Origin: Candidatus Saccharibacteria bacterium HGW-Saccharibacteria-1
Lineage (GTDB): Bacteria > Patescibacteriota > Saccharimonadia > Saccharimonadales > Saccharimonadaceae
Assembly: GCA_002839415.1 (NCBI GenBank)
Contig: PGXZ01000010.1
Location: 1 to 40,377 of the forward strand
Reading direction: 5' to 3'
Length of the DNA: 40,377 bases
In this document: positions 1 through 9,411 of the stretch, in pieces
How positions within the stretch are numbered: position 1 is the stretch's first letter
Layout: each line of letters begins with the position of its first letter
The notes under the pieces: generated by a model
What the model saw: only the letters and a program-made list of their open reading frames with translations
What the model was told of the DNA's origin: nothing
Database searches by the model: none
Made by a program: the position numbers and the translations under genes

Positions 1-1
1 C

Positions 2-667
2 ACTAAAAACAACCTAACCTTCACAGTAAGCCAAAGCGGTACAATTGCAGCTGGAACCCCAGCTCCAGCCGAACCAACCCTTCCTGAATCCGATTGGATA
101 ACTATTGGTACGCAGCGGTGGGCTAGGAAGAATTTGAATGTTGGGACTATGATAACTGGCTTAACCACCCAGGCCAATAATGCTACGATTGAAAAATATT
201 GTTACAACAATGACGAAGCTAACTGTTCGGCATACGGTGGACTGTATCAGTGGAATGAGGCCATGAATTGGACTACGACTGAAGGGTCTCGGGGTATTTG
301 CCCGTCTGGATCGCGTATACCAAGTGATAATGACTGGAAAGTGCTGGAGATGCAGCTTGGAATGACTCAGTCCGAGGCCGATGCTGAACAAAGATTTCGG
401 GGAACCGATCAAGCAATTCAACTTAGGGATGGGGGTGGATCGGGAATGAATGTACTTCTCGCCGGTAATGCTAATTTATTTGGAGCATTTGATCATCTTG
501 ATAATATCGGCTTGACTTACGTAGATACATGGTATTGGTCAAGCTCAGAGTATACAACCAACACTACTAACGTGTGGACGCGCTCCCTAGACAAGAGTAG
601 AACGGACGTGTTAAGGGCTGTATATGAGAAAGCCTACGGTTTTTCTGTTCGTTGTCTAGGGAGTTGA
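2..667 (+). CDS. FISUMP-domain surface protein, C-terminal part (5' end outside window)
   Basis: The reading frame is open from base 2, so the gene begins upstream of the window; the TTG at 134 is only an internal codon. The visible 221 residues start with a Pro/Ala-rich linker and then hold a complete Fibrobacter succinogenes major paralogous (FISUMP) domain. Signs of that domain are an early G-x-Q-x-W-x-x-x-N-L segment, EKYCY, YGGLYQWNEAM, a CPSG/IPSDNDW stretch, LLAG, YWSSSE and the terminal GFSVRCL. The four cysteines are typical of the family. FISUMP proteins are usually secreted or surface proteins built from several domains; their biochemical role is not established. The linker suggests further repeats or domains upstream. 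Domain assignment is firm, function is not. Confidence 0.85.
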   Translation, partial: TKNNLTFTVSQSGTIAAGTPAPAEPTLPESDWITIGTQRWARKNLNVGTMITGLTTQANNATIEKYCYNNDEANCSAYGGLYQWNEAMNWTTTEGSRGICPSGSRIPSDNDWKVLEMQLGMTQSEADAEQRFRGTDQAIQLRDGGGSGMNVLLAGNANLFGAFDHLDNIGLTYVDTWYWSSSEYTTNTTNVWTRSLDKSRTDVLRAVYEKAYGFSVRCLGS

Positions 668-720
668 CATATTTCTACGCTGAATTGTTTTCTAATAGTT
701 TAGTATAATAATAATTATTA

Positions 721-1437
721 GTGCATAATACTATCATGACTGAAAATTATCGTAAGCGTCGGTTGGTTTTGGTGGTAATTTTATTTGTGATAATGATTGT
801 TGTTTTAGTTATCAATATTCCTAAACAAAATATAGTAAATGCGCCGGTTGAAGGTGATAAAAACCAAACAGCTTCCAGTCCAGCAATTAGTGCATTAGAA
901 AAACTGGTTATCAAAGGCCGAGCGCCAAAAACAGGTTATGATAGGGCTAAATTTGGTAATGGCTGGGTGTCGGTTAATGGCTGTGATACTCGCAATATTA
1001 TCTTGCATCGTGATTTAAAAGACGCAAAAGTTGATTATGAATGTAATGTTACTAGTGGCGTTTTGAATGATCCATATACGGGCAAAATAATTAATTTTAT
1101 TAGAGGTGCAAATACCAGTAGCGCAGTTCAGATTGATCACGTCGTGGCGCTATCTGACGCTTGGCAAAAGGGTGCGCAGCAATTTACAGCGGAAAAGCGA
1201 GCAAGGCTAGCCAATGACCCGCTTGAGCTGCTAGCGGTTGACGGACCGGCTAATAACCAAAAAAGTGACGGCGATGCGGCGACTTGGTTGCCGCCGAATA
1301 AATCTTTTAGATGCGAATATGTAGCCAGGCAAATCGCAGTTAAGTTAAATTATGGATTATGGGTAACGCGGGCCGAGCATGACGCTATGTCGGATATTTT
1401 GGGTAAATGCCCTAATCAATTATTGCCAACTCCATAG
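721..1437 (+). CDS. Membrane-anchored HNH endonuclease (DUF1524/GmrSD C-terminal type)
   Basis: A single hydrophobic segment at about residues 14-30 follows a basic N-terminus, so the protein is probably anchored with its catalytic part outside. The C-terminal half carries the HNH signature of the DUF1524 group: QIDHVVAL (residues about 138-145), then a conserved NDP and NNQKSD spaced as in secreted HNH nucleases, ending with a WLPPN segment. Extracellular nucleases of this kind may serve nucleotide salvage or DNA processing during uptake, which would suit a host-dependent bacterium; that role is inference. A TATAAT lies at 704-709. GTG at 721 is the first codon and ATG at 736 (MTENYRK) is an equally possible start; neither has a Shine-Dalgarno sequence. 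Confidence 0.8.
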   Translation: MHNTIMTENYRKRRLVLVVILFVIMIVVLVINIPKQNIVNAPVEGDKNQTASSPAISALEKLVIKGRAPKTGYDRAKFGNGWVSVNGCDTRNIILHRDLKDAKVDYECNVTSGVLNDPYTGKIINFIRGANTSSAVQIDHVVALSDAWQKGAQQFTAEKRARLANDPLELLAVDGPANNQKSDGDAATWLPPNKSFRCEYVARQIAVKLNYGLWVTRAEHDAMSDILGKCPNQLLPTP

Positions 1438-1451
1438 GTTTGATGTATAAT
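1423..1451 (+). promoter_or_regulatory. Sigma-70-type promoter for nusA
   Basis: TTGCCA at 1423-1428 and TATAAT at 1446-1451 are separated by 17 bases. The -35 box lies inside the 3' end of the upstream HNH gene. Transcription would begin near 1458, leaving a leader of about 65 bases that contains the hairpin at 1479-1498. Confidence 0.7.
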
Positions 1452-1478
1452 TATAGGTAGTACATTGCATTTTCGTCG

Positions 1479-1498
1479 GCCGGCAGGTCGGCTTTTTT
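1479..1498 (+). terminator. Intrinsic terminator / possible attenuator in the nusA leader
   Basis: GCCGG and TCGGC form a five-pair stem (one G-U pair) around a four-base loop, followed at once by six T residues (1493-1498). It lies downstream of the nusA promoter and upstream of its start codon, so it can act on nusA itself as well as on read-through from the HNH gene. Confidence 0.6.
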
Positions 1499-1522
1499 AA
1501 ATAAAGAGACAAGGAGAAAATT

Positions 1523-2647
1523 ATGGAAGAAATCAACGTTAAACAACTAGTGCTTGCAGTTCACACGATTGCCGAGGAAAAAAACTTACCCGAAGAGACG
1601 GTTATGTCAGTTATCGAACAAGCTATCGCTGCTGCATGGCGACGAGATAACGGCGAGCGCGACCAAGATGTTCGTAGCGAACTGAATGTTAATGACGGTA
1701 CCGCAAACGTATTCGTTGCTCGTGAAGTCGTAGAAGAGGTTGGTTCTGATGCGCTTGAAATCAGCCTAGAGGACGCCGTTAAGGTAAAGCCTGACGCAGC
1801 TCTTGGTGATTTAATCGAAGAAAAGTTCCCAGTAACGACCTTTGGCCGTGTTGCCGCTCAAACTGCTAAACAGGTTGTTTTACAACGTTTACGCGAAGCT
1901 GAGCGTGAAGTTGTCCTAAGTGAATACGAAGACAAAATCGGTACAGTCGTAAACGGAACTGTGCAACGAGTCGAGCCACGAGTTATCCGAGTAGACCTTG
2001 GTAAAGCTAGCGGTATTATTCCACAAAGCGAGCAAATTCAAGGCGAATTTTACAGCGTTGGAAGCCGAATCAAGGTATACATTAAGGATATCGAGCGAGA
2101 CAATCGCGGCCCACAACTAATCCTTAGCCGTGGTAACGAAGATTTTGTTAAATATCTATTTGGCCAAGAAGTTCCCGAGATTGAAACTGGCGCTGTTGAA
2201 ATCAAAGCCATTGCTCGCGAAGCAGGTCGTCGAACCAAATTGGCAGTTGCTAGTACTGTTCCTGGTGTTGACCCAGTTGGAACGTTCGTTGGCGGACACG
2301 GAACTCGCGTTCAGGCTGTTATGAATGAAATTGGTGATCAGGAAAAAATCGATATTATTGCATTTGACGGTAACCCTGAACAGTTTATTAAAAACGCGCT
2401 TAGCCCAGCCGAGGTAGCTAAAGTCGAAATCAATGACAGCACCAAGCGCGCAACGGTATTCGTAACCGAAGATCAACAATCAATTGCCATTGGACGTGCC
2501 GGACAAAATGTGCGCCTAGCTAGCCGTTTGACAGGTTACGAAATTGATATCGAGCAAACTGCCGAAGTTGTAAAACCTGCCGCTCCTGCGCCTCGTAAAA
2601 ACATCGAAGACAGTCTAATTAATGCTCTTCAAGAATCCGCTGAATAG
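1523..2647 (+). CDS. nusA: Transcription termination/antitermination factor NusA
   Basis: NusA binds RNA polymerase and nascent RNA and modulates pausing, termination and antitermination. The N-terminal polymerase-binding domain covers roughly residues 1-125 (it includes AIAAAWRR), an S1 domain about 135-205, and two KH domains about 225-295 and 300-360; the second carries the IGRAGQNVRLA signature. At 374 residues the protein ends shortly after KH2, so it lacks the acidic AR repeats of proteobacterial NusA, as in many Gram-positive bacteria. AAGGAG lies just before the ATG. The leader contains a promoter and a terminator-like hairpin (see those entries), which suggests the gene controls its own read-through. 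clpC follows after 32 bases with its own -10 box. Confidence 0.95.
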   Translation: MEEINVKQLVLAVHTIAEEKNLPEETVMSVIEQAIAAAWRRDNGERDQDVRSELNVNDGTANVFVAREVVEEVGSDALEISLEDAVKVKPDAALGDLIEEKFPVTTFGRVAAQTAKQVVLQRLREAEREVVLSEYEDKIGTVVNGTVQRVEPRVIRVDLGKASGIIPQSEQIQGEFYSVGSRIKVYIKDIERDNRGPQLILSRGNEDFVKYLFGQEVPEIETGAVEIKAIAREAGRRTKLAVASTVPGVDPVGTFVGGHGTRVQAVMNEIGDQEKIDIIAFDGNPEQFIKNALSPAEVAKVEINDSTKRATVFVTEDQQSIAIGRAGQNVRLASRLTGYEIDIEQTAEVVKPAAPAPRKNIEDSLINALQESAE

Positions 2648-2667
2648 TCTCAAATATCTAAATAAGT

Positions 2668-2673
2668 TATAAT
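2668..2673 (+). promoter_or_regulatory. -10 box for a leaderless clpC transcript
   Basis: TATAAT ends six bases before the ATG at 2680. Transcription starting at the usual distance would begin at or next to the A of the start codon, and there is no Shine-Dalgarno sequence. No convincing -35 box is visible. Confidence 0.55.
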
Positions 2674-2679
2674 AGAAGT

Positions 2680-5157
2680 ATGGCCGATGATTTTGCAGAA
2701 TTCGTATCGCATCTGACCGATAACGCACGAACTAGCCTGCATCATGCCAACCTAATCGCGCAAGGTTATGGCAGTTCGTATATCGGCACGGAGCATTTGT
2801 TACTGGGAATATTAGCCCAAGGTTCTTCGGTTGGCGCTAAATTGCTGGCTGATTCTGGCGTTACATTAGACAGGGCACAGGTAGCACTGAATCTAACTCC
2901 GCTAAAGGTAATTGTCAGTGCCGATGCAAAGGGGCTCAGCGAGACTGCAAAATTAACTCTCAAGATGAGTTGGGATATTGCCCAAGAATTTCATCAAGAC
3001 TATTTAGGGACTGAACATATTTTATACAGCATTTTAAGCCAGCGAAACGCTAGAGCGTCGGTGTTGTTACGCGATATGAATGTTGATTTGCAGGATTTAA
3101 TTGCAGAACTAGAAAACTTTTTTGGTCGTCAAAATGATAGCTTTGGTGGTGATTTTGAATCAGTAGCAACTCACACTCGTGAACGGACTAAAAATAAAGG
3201 CGCGCTTGGAACTTTCGGTACGGATCTGACGGTACTTGCAAAAGCCGGTAAGCTTGATCCGGTTATTGGTCGCGAAAAACAAGAAGAACGGGTAATTACA
3301 ATTCTTAGTCGTCGCACAAAAAATAACCCAGTACTAATTGGTGAACCTGGTGTTGGCAAGACGGCTATTGCTGAGGGCTTGGCGCAGCGCATTGCTCGCG
3401 AGGATGTGCCAGAGCAGTTATTGGATAAGCGTATAATTCAACTCGACCTGGCGGGCATGATCGCGGGAACTAAATATCGCGGAGAGTTTGAAGATCGTTT
3501 GAAAAAAGTAATTGCCGAACTAAATCAGCAAAAAAACATTATTATATTTATTGATGAGTTGCATTTGCTAGTTGGCGCCGGGGCAGCCGAGGGTACTATT
3601 GATGCTGCAAATATGTTAAAGCCAGCTCTTGCGCGCGGCGAGATTAGAATGATTGGCGCTACGACCCTGGGTGAGTATCGTAAATACATTGAAAAAGATA
3701 GCGCGTTAGAGCGTCGATTACAAACCGTGGTTGTGCCCGAGCCAAATACAAAAGATACTGTCGCAATATTAAAAGGCTTGAAGGCTCGTTACGAAAAACA
3801 TCACGGCGTTATGATTAGCGACGAAATAATCGAAGATGCGGTTTATATGTCTAATCGTTATATTAGCGAGCGTTTTATGCCCGACAAGGCGATCGATGTA
3901 ATTGACGAAGCAGCGGCGCTGGTTAGGGTCCGCTCTGGCCAAAAGCCAAGTAAGTTGCGCGATTACGCCAAGCAGCTGAATAATTTAAACGAAAAAATGG
4001 AAGATGCAGTTGCTGCCGAGGATTATGAGCGGGCGGCCCTTTACAAAACACGGATTAGTCAATTATCGGATAAGCTCGAGCAAACTCGCGAAGAACTAGA
4101 GCAGAAAAAGCCGATTACATTAAAAGATGATGATATTGCTTATGCTATTTCGTCGATGACCGGCATACCAGTGCGACGTGTTCAAAAGTCCGAGGCAAAG
4201 ATGCTTCGTAATTTAGAAAAGCATCTGGGCAAATATATTATTGGTCAAGAAGAGGCGGTTGAAAAAGTATCGCGGGCGATTCGTCGTAGTCGAAGTGGCG
4301 TTGCTAGCAGTAATCGTCCAATTGGTTCTTTTATTTTTATGGGTCCAACTGGTGTCGGCAAAACTGAACTTGCCAAGGTGATTGCGCGCGAAGTGTTCGG
4401 CAGTGAAGATTCATTGGTGAAAATCGATATGAGCGAATTTAGTGAAAAGCACACCGCCAGTCGTTTGGTTGGTGCGCCTGCTGGATATATAGGCTATGAT
4501 GACGGTGGCCAATTAACCGACAAGATTCGTCGTCAGCCGTACAGCGTTGTTCTGTTTGATGAAATTGAAAAAGCTCACCCTGAGGTATTTAACTTGCTTC
4601 TTCAAATTCTGGAAGACGGCTCATTAACCGACGCTAGTGGCCACAAAGTCAATTTTAGCAATGCAATTATAATTTTAACTAGTAACTTGGGCTCTGATTT
4701 CATGATGAAAGAGTCTAGCCTTGGCTTTCATGCGACAACCAAAAACGATCAAAAGAAACTTGATCAGATTCACGATGAAAATGCCGAAAACGCTTTGTCG
4801 GCGCTTGGTCGTATTATGCGGCCAGAATTAATCAATCGATTTGATAGTATCGTAACTTTCCGCGCATTGACTAAAAAGCAAATCTCAAAGATTTTTGAAA
4901 ATTTGATTGACGAACTTCAACGGCGACTTGTGCAAAAAGGTATTCATCTGGTTATTAAATTATCCGCAAAGAAGTTAATAATCAAGAAAGGTTATAGCAA
5001 GAAATTTGGGGCAAGACCGCTCAGGCGAACGATACAGGACGAACTAGAACATAGGATTGCTGATGGAATTTTGTCTGGTGAATATGAAAAAGGAAGCGTA
5101 TTAACAATAAGTACACAGGGTGGTGAAATAAAAATCGATGTTACAACAGAGTCATAA
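2680..5157 (+). CDS. clpC: ATP-dependent Clp protease ATP-binding subunit ClpC
   Basis: ClpC is a HSP100 unfoldase that feeds substrates to ClpP. Paired Clp_N repeats span about residues 5-145. The first AAA+ domain has Walker A GEPGVGKT near residue 220. A UVR-type coiled segment lies about 425-460 (a marker of ClpC as opposed to ClpA or ClpB), and the second AAA+ domain has GPTGVGKT near residue 554. A ClpB-D2-small type C-terminal domain follows, with the GARPLRR arginine finger region. The length of 825 residues is normal for ClpC. The start is probably leaderless. The next gene begins inside its last codons (20-base overlap), so the two are likely translated from one mRNA. Confidence 0.95.
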   Translation: MADDFAEFVSHLTDNARTSLHHANLIAQGYGSSYIGTEHLLLGILAQGSSVGAKLLADSGVTLDRAQVALNLTPLKVIVSADAKGLSETAKLTLKMSWDIAQEFHQDYLGTEHILYSILSQRNARASVLLRDMNVDLQDLIAELENFFGRQNDSFGGDFESVATHTRERTKNKGALGTFGTDLTVLAKAGKLDPVIGREKQEERVITILSRRTKNNPVLIGEPGVGKTAIAEGLAQRIAREDVPEQLLDKRIIQLDLAGMIAGTKYRGEFEDRLKKVIAELNQQKNIIIFIDELHLLVGAGAAEGTIDAANMLKPALARGEIRMIGATTLGEYRKYIEKDSALERRLQTVVVPEPNTKDTVAILKGLKARYEKHHGVMISDEIIEDAVYMSNRYISERFMPDKAIDVIDEAAALVRVRSGQKPSKLRDYAKQLNNLNEKMEDAVAAEDYERAALYKTRISQLSDKLEQTREELEQKKPITLKDDDIAYAISSMTGIPVRRVQKSEAKMLRNLEKHLGKYIIGQEEAVEKVSRAIRRSRSGVASSNRPIGSFIFMGPTGVGKTELAKVIAREVFGSEDSLVKIDMSEFSEKHTASRLVGAPAGYIGYDDGGQLTDKIRRQPYSVVLFDEIEKAHPEVFNLLLQILEDGSLTDASGHKVNFSNAIIILTSNLGSDFMMKESSLGFHATTKNDQKKLDQIHDENAENALSALGRIMRPELINRFDSIVTFRALTKKQISKIFENLIDELQRRLVQKGIHLVIKLSAKKLIIKKGYSKKFGARPLRRTIQDELEHRIADGILSGEYEKGSVLTISTQGGEIKIDVTTES

Positions 5158-6148
5158 AGTATTCAGTGCAATCGTAAGTATAATATTTTGTTTAGGTTTA
5201 CTGGCGGTATCATGGTGGGCTATACTAAATAAACAACTTATATTAGATCAATTAACTGTCTGGCAATATCAGCCAACTAGCGAAGTTATCGGTCTAATCG
5301 ATCGTTCTGGGATGGATGGTTATGGCAAATTCTTATTCTTAGCTAGTCAACCGCTACTTGCCAAGTCAACAGACGAAATCAAGGTTTTCAATAGTGTATG
5401 TAGTGATGTTGAACGCACTACTTCGATTCTTGGTTGTTATAGCAATTACCAGATTTATGTTTACAACGTAACCGACGCCCAGCTTGATGGTGTGCGTGAA
5501 ACTACGGCCGCTCACGAAACTTTACATGCTGCTTATATGCGAATGGGCGCTAGCGAAAAGAATGAGGTTAATATATTATTAGAGGCTGAAGCAAAAAAAC
5601 TTGAAAATAGTACTGAATTTAAACAACGCATGGCCTATTACGACCGTAATGAACCGGGGCAACGTGATAACGAGCTGCATTCTGTGATTGGTACTGAGAT
5701 TGCAAATATCAGCCCCGAGCTAGAGGCTCATTACAAGAAATATTTTTCAGATCGTCAAAAAGTTGTTGATTTGAATGCTAAGTATATTAGTGTTTTTCAG
5801 ATGCTAAATGCCAAGGCGAGTGAGTTATCGGCGCAATTAGTTTCGCTATCAAACAGTATTAAAAATAGTTCGAACCAGTACAATACTGACGTGCAGAATT
5901 TAAATAATGAAATCACCTCGTTTAACAGTCGCGCCAATAGTGGAAATTTTACTTCACAGGCTCAATTTAATGCACAAAGAGCGGCGTTGGCCGACAGAGT
6001 AGCGGCGCTTAGTCAATCTCGAACTAATATTAATAATGACATTACTAAGTATGAGGCTATTTTAGCGGAGTTTAACTCGATTGCATCTCAGTCCAAGAAG
6101 CTGAACAATAGTCTGAATAGCAATCTGATCGCCGCACCGTCGGTGTAG
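5138..6148 (+). CDS. Membrane-anchored protein with HExxH motif, putative zinc metallopeptidase
   Basis: I do not recognise a named family. A hydrophobic segment at about residues 8-30 probably anchors the protein, leaving the rest outside. Residues 126-130 read H-E-T-L-H, the zinc-binding and catalytic pattern of metallopeptidases, in the setting AAHETLHAAY, which fits a helix. Two cysteines in the preceding region (CSD and GCYSN) could form a disulphide. The last third (from about residue 200) is rich in Asn, Ser, Gln and Ala with long helical stretches that look like coiled coil. The start overlaps clpC by 20 bases. Peptidase function is inferred from the motif alone; the third zinc ligand is not identified. 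A structural cell-surface protein is the alternative. Confidence 0.65.
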   Translation: MLQQSHKVFSAIVSIIFCLGLLAVSWWAILNKQLILDQLTVWQYQPTSEVIGLIDRSGMDGYGKFLFLASQPLLAKSTDEIKVFNSVCSDVERTTSILGCYSNYQIYVYNVTDAQLDGVRETTAAHETLHAAYMRMGASEKNEVNILLEAEAKKLENSTEFKQRMAYYDRNEPGQRDNELHSVIGTEIANISPELEAHYKKYFSDRQKVVDLNAKYISVFQMLNAKASELSAQLVSLSNSIKNSSNQYNTDVQNLNNEITSFNSRANSGNFTSQAQFNAQRAALADRVAALSQSRTNINNDITKYEAILAEFNSIASQSKKLNNSLNSNLIAAPSV

Positions 6149-6240
6149 TTATTTTTACTTGTTTAAACATAACAAATGTGGTCTATACTAGAATTAGGTT
6201 TTGCTCAAAAGGTAAAAGAATAAATTGTAACTAACAATAA

Positions 6241-6269
6241 TTGACATTATATGAAAATAGTAGTATAAT
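6241..6269 (+). promoter_or_regulatory. Consensus sigma-70 promoter
   Basis: TTGACA (6241-6246) and TATAAT (6264-6269) match the consensus in all twelve positions with a 17-base spacer. Transcription would begin near 6276, giving a leader of about 46 bases ahead of the gene at 6322. Confidence 0.85.
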
Positions 6270-6321
6270 ATCAAATTAAGCAATCATAATAGTTTCAACT
6301 CACTAGCTAGGAGAACTAATA

Positions 6322-7029
6322 ATGAGTGAATATCTAAACGTAACGGATGCTTTAATGTATAGCAATTATAAGAATATTTTTTCGCTGCGCAATCCCTCTG
6401 GATTGTCTAATGTCGAGCCAGGACCTACGCGTATAAAAATTGAATTACCCGAAGACTATATCAAGGGCGACACGCCTGAAGATATTGATGAGCGCGGTAA
6501 CATCAGGATTGTTAAAGTGCCGTTTAGCGAAGTTGGCCAGCATGCAGTTAGTATGTGTATTGAGGTTACAACAAGGGATGATTTCAAGATTGCCGAAAAA
6601 GCATATAGTGATAACTTGATTATGCCGGATGGTATCGTTCCTATTGGTGGCGATATTGTCGTACCAGATCAAGAACAGATTTCGTTGATTGACCAAGTTA
6701 GAAAAAACACCGAAAGGTTAATGCTGAATAAATTGGGTCTTAAAAATAATCAATACATCGAAAGTTCATCTTATGATTTATTTGCGAAAGACGAAGCTTG
6801 TGAGGATATTATCGTTGGCGTTAGTGTAAAAACTAGACAGAGTTATCCTGAATTGATACGATCCATTGCCAACTCTCGGGTCGAGGCTGATCTATCGCCC
6901 GACAGGATCGTGGTTGTGAACGAAAAAGAAGTTGCTATGATGCGCGAAGAGGAAAATAAGCGTTCAATGGGCGCGTTTGGGTTGTTAAAAGCTGGGCACT
7001 TAAAAGATATTGTTAGTCGTTATATTTAA
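6322..7029 (+). CDS. Conserved-looking hypothetical protein, 235 residues
   Basis: I do not recognise this protein. It has no signal peptide, membrane segment or cysteine-rich motif; the composition is that of a soluble cytosolic protein with mixed alpha/beta character. The middle contains a short Gly/Pro-rich stretch (MPDGIVPIGGDIVVP) and the end is helical (KEVAMMREEENKR). A perfect consensus promoter and AGGAGA seven bases before the ATG predict unusually strong expression compared with its neighbours, most of which lack a Shine-Dalgarno site. It stands alone between a clpC-linked gene and radA; radA has its own -10 box, so this appears to be a single-gene transcript. Confidence 0.8.
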   Translation: MSEYLNVTDALMYSNYKNIFSLRNPSGLSNVEPGPTRIKIELPEDYIKGDTPEDIDERGNIRIVKVPFSEVGQHAVSMCIEVTTRDDFKIAEKAYSDNLIMPDGIVPIGGDIVVPDQEQISLIDQVRKNTERLMLNKLGLKNNQYIESSSYDLFAKDEACEDIIVGVSVKTRQSYPELIRSIANSRVEADLSPDRIVVVNEKEVAMMREEENKRSMGAFGLLKAGHLKDIVSRYI

Positions 7030-7050
7030 CTCATCTAGCTTGAGATGGTT

Positions 7051-7056
7051 TATACT
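7051..7056 (+). promoter_or_regulatory. -10 box for radA (probably leaderless)
   Basis: TATACT ends eight bases before the ATG at 7065. No Shine-Dalgarno sequence is present, so the transcript probably begins at or within a base of the start codon. Confidence 0.5.
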
Positions 7057-7064
7057 AGTTATAG

Positions 7065-8420
7065 ATGGCTAAATCAAAAACCTTATTTATATGCCAAAAT
7101 TGTGGCACAAGTTACCCTAAATGGGTAGGTAAATGCGACAATTGTGGTGAATGGAATACTTTGGTCGAGCAAGAACCAGTTTCGGCTGGAAAATCTGTTG
7201 TTTCCCGCAGTAGTAGCTCGGGTAAAATTTTAAACGTACAGACTATGCGTTCGATTTCGACAGGCGAGAATTCGCGGCGATTAGCGACTGGCTTTACGGA
7301 TTTGGATGATGTTTTGGGTGGCGGTATATTGTTGGGTGGTGTTTTGCTGATGGCAGGGCAGCCTGGAATAGGTAAGAGCACTTTGTTATTGCAAATTACG
7401 GCGCATGTAGCAAAAAGCGAATCGGTGTTGTATGTTAGCGGCGAAGAGTCGGCCAGCCAGGTTAAATTAAGAGCTGAAAGATTGGGTGCTGAAAAAAGCG
7501 AGCAGTTGAGTTTCGCATCCAGTACGAGCGCTGATGATATTGCGGCAACAATTCGTTCGGATGGATATAAATTGGTTATAATTGATTCAATTCAAACTTT
7601 GGCGTTGGACGAAATAACTTCGGCGCCCGGAACGGTCAGTCAAATTACAAATAGTAGTAATGTAATTATTCGGGCGGCCAAGCAATCTGGCGCGGCGGTA
7701 ATATTGGTTGGCCATGTAACAAAAGAAGGTAGTATTGCTGGTCCAAAAGTTTTAGAACATTTAGTTGATGTGGTTTTGCAATTTGAAGGCGATAGATATG
7801 GTGGTTTTAAGATTTTAAGGGCCGTTAAAAACCGTTTTGGCTCGACTAGTGATGCCGCTATATTTGAGATGTACGAACAGGGTCTGAGGGTGGTTGAAAA
7901 TCCGTCGGCAGCGCTACTGGCAGAGCGTCAGAATGCCGATGGTTCGGTAGTTTTGGCGACGATTGAGGGGACTCGACCACTACTAGTTGAAATCCAGGCC
8001 CTTGTAAATCCGACCAGTTTCGGTTATCCTAAACGTACGGCTAGTGGATTTGATTTGAATCGCTTAAACCTTTTGATTGCGGTCTTAGAGCGTCGCACGA
8101 AACTGAATTTATCTGACAAAGACATTTTTATCAATGTCGTGGGTGGTTTAAAGCTCAACGATCAAGCAGCCGATTTAGCAATTTGTATGGCGATTGCTAG
8201 TGCGGCTGCTGGTAGACGAATTGACGATGGGATCGTTGTTTATGGCGAAGTTGGCCTGGGTGGTGAAATTAGGTCGGCTAGATCAGCCGATAGAAGGGTG
8301 GCAGAGGCAAAAAAGCTTGGTTTTACGCAAGCGATTGCCCCAAAGAGTTCTGCAAAGAACTCATTTATTAAAGGTGTAGGTGATTTACGTTCAGCGTTAA
8401 TTGATTACCTACAAAAATAA
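7065..8420 (+). CDS. radA: DNA repair protein RadA
   Basis: RadA is a RecA-like, DnaB-type helicase that promotes branch migration in recombinational repair and transformation. A C4 zinc finger (C-x2-C, 13 residues, C-x2-C) opens the protein. The ATPase domain has Walker A GQPGIGKST near residue 98 and the RadA-specific KNRFG motif near residue 253. The C-terminal part from about residue 280 is the Lon-protease-like domain without a catalytic serine. The length of 451 residues matches the family. The next gene's ATG follows 10 bases after the stop with its own AAGGAA site, so the two are likely cotranscribed. Confidence 0.96.
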   Translation: MAKSKTLFICQNCGTSYPKWVGKCDNCGEWNTLVEQEPVSAGKSVVSRSSSSGKILNVQTMRSISTGENSRRLATGFTDLDDVLGGGILLGGVLLMAGQPGIGKSTLLLQITAHVAKSESVLYVSGEESASQVKLRAERLGAEKSEQLSFASSTSADDIAATIRSDGYKLVIIDSIQTLALDEITSAPGTVSQITNSSNVIIRAAKQSGAAVILVGHVTKEGSIAGPKVLEHLVDVVLQFEGDRYGGFKILRAVKNRFGSTSDAAIFEMYEQGLRVVENPSAALLAERQNADGSVVLATIEGTRPLLVEIQALVNPTSFGYPKRTASGFDLNRLNLLIAVLERRTKLNLSDKDIFINVVGGLKLNDQAADLAICMAIASAAAGRRIDDGIVVYGEVGLGGEIRSARSADRRVAEAKKLGFTQAIAPKSSAKNSFIKGVGDLRSALIDYLQK

Positions 8421-8430
8421 GGAAATTATT

Positions 8431-9411
8431 ATGGAAATTATTATTATATTTATTTTACTGGTTTTAACAGTAGAAGTAACGTATTTGGTGGCAGTAAATA
8501 CAAAGCGCTTATCGCATAAAAAAGAAATTAAACCGATATTCGTCGACACGTCAGTTTTGATGGATGGACGAATTATTGCCGTGGCTCAGTCAGGATTTAT
8601 TTTGGGTCAACTCAGCATTCCCAGGAGCGTGATTGGTGAGTTGCAGTTTTTGGCTGACAATTCTGACAGCGAAAAACGTAGCAGGGCAAGGCATGGGCTA
8701 GATGTGATTACTGAACTTCAGGCGATGCCAGATGTCAAAATTGAAATTTTTCAAGACGGTAGTAAGGCAAAAGAGGGAGTTGATGAGCGTTTGTTAAACC
8801 TTGCCAAGAAATACCAGGGCTCGATCTGTACAATTGATTATAATTTAAACAAAGTTGCCAAAGTAGAAGGTATTGCGATACTTAACGTCAATGATTTGGC
8901 GATGAGTCTACGTATGGCATACTTACCTGGTGAAAAAATGAACCTAGAGCTCACTGCAAAAGGTCAGGACGCGCATCAGGCTGTCGGCCACCTAGTAGAC
9001 GGTACTATGGTTGTTGTTGAGCACGCCAGCTCTTACATTGGCAAGATGGTAGAAATTGAATTTATTCGTAGTTTACAGACAGCGGCCGGCAAAATGATGT
9101 TTGCAAAAGTGGTCGAGGCTAAAAAGACAAATGCCGTAATTAAAAAGGCTGTTAACGGTGTTCGAAAGCCGGTTGATAACCAGAAAAAAATAGAGACTAA
9201 GAATAAGCAAATGGACAACAAGGTTACTGCTAAGGTTAAAAAGCCGGTTCAAAAACTAGCTGCTCAAACACAAGCAGCTGTCTATCATAGCGACAGCAAC
9301 GATCAGCGATTGGCAAATAAGAAAAAGAATAACAAGCCACGTAGGAATAAAAATAAAAACAAATCCGCTCAGCGTGAACAGGATTTTATTGATTTGTTGA
9401 ATAAGCAATAG
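8431..9411 (+). CDS. PIN-TRAM domain protein (YacL-like), membrane-anchored putative RNase
   Basis: After a hydrophobic N-terminal segment (residues 2-22) comes a PIN domain whose first acidic residue is D39 in FVDTSVLMDGRI; further family residues are in IGELQFLAD, DERLLNLA and CTIDYNLN. A TRAM domain follows (about residues 180-240, VGHLVDGTMVVVEHA), then a long Lys/Asn-rich tail that is probably unstructured and could bind nucleic acid or the cell envelope. YacL-type proteins usually carry four membrane helices; this one keeps only one. The frame is open upstream to a TTG at 8401, but ATG 8431 has AAGGAA at the right distance and avoids overlap with radA. Confidence 0.85.
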   Translation: MEIIIIFILLVLTVEVTYLVAVNTKRLSHKKEIKPIFVDTSVLMDGRIIAVAQSGFILGQLSIPRSVIGELQFLADNSDSEKRSRARHGLDVITELQAMPDVKIEIFQDGSKAKEGVDERLLNLAKKYQGSICTIDYNLNKVAKVEGIAILNVNDLAMSLRMAYLPGEKMNLELTAKGQDAHQAVGHLVDGTMVVVEHASSYIGKMVEIEFIRSLQTAAGKMMFAKVVEAKKTNAVIKKAVNGVRKPVDNQKKIETKNKQMDNKVTAKVKKPVQKLAAQTQAAVYHSDSNDQRLANKKKNNKPRRNKNKNKSAQREQDFIDLLNKQ

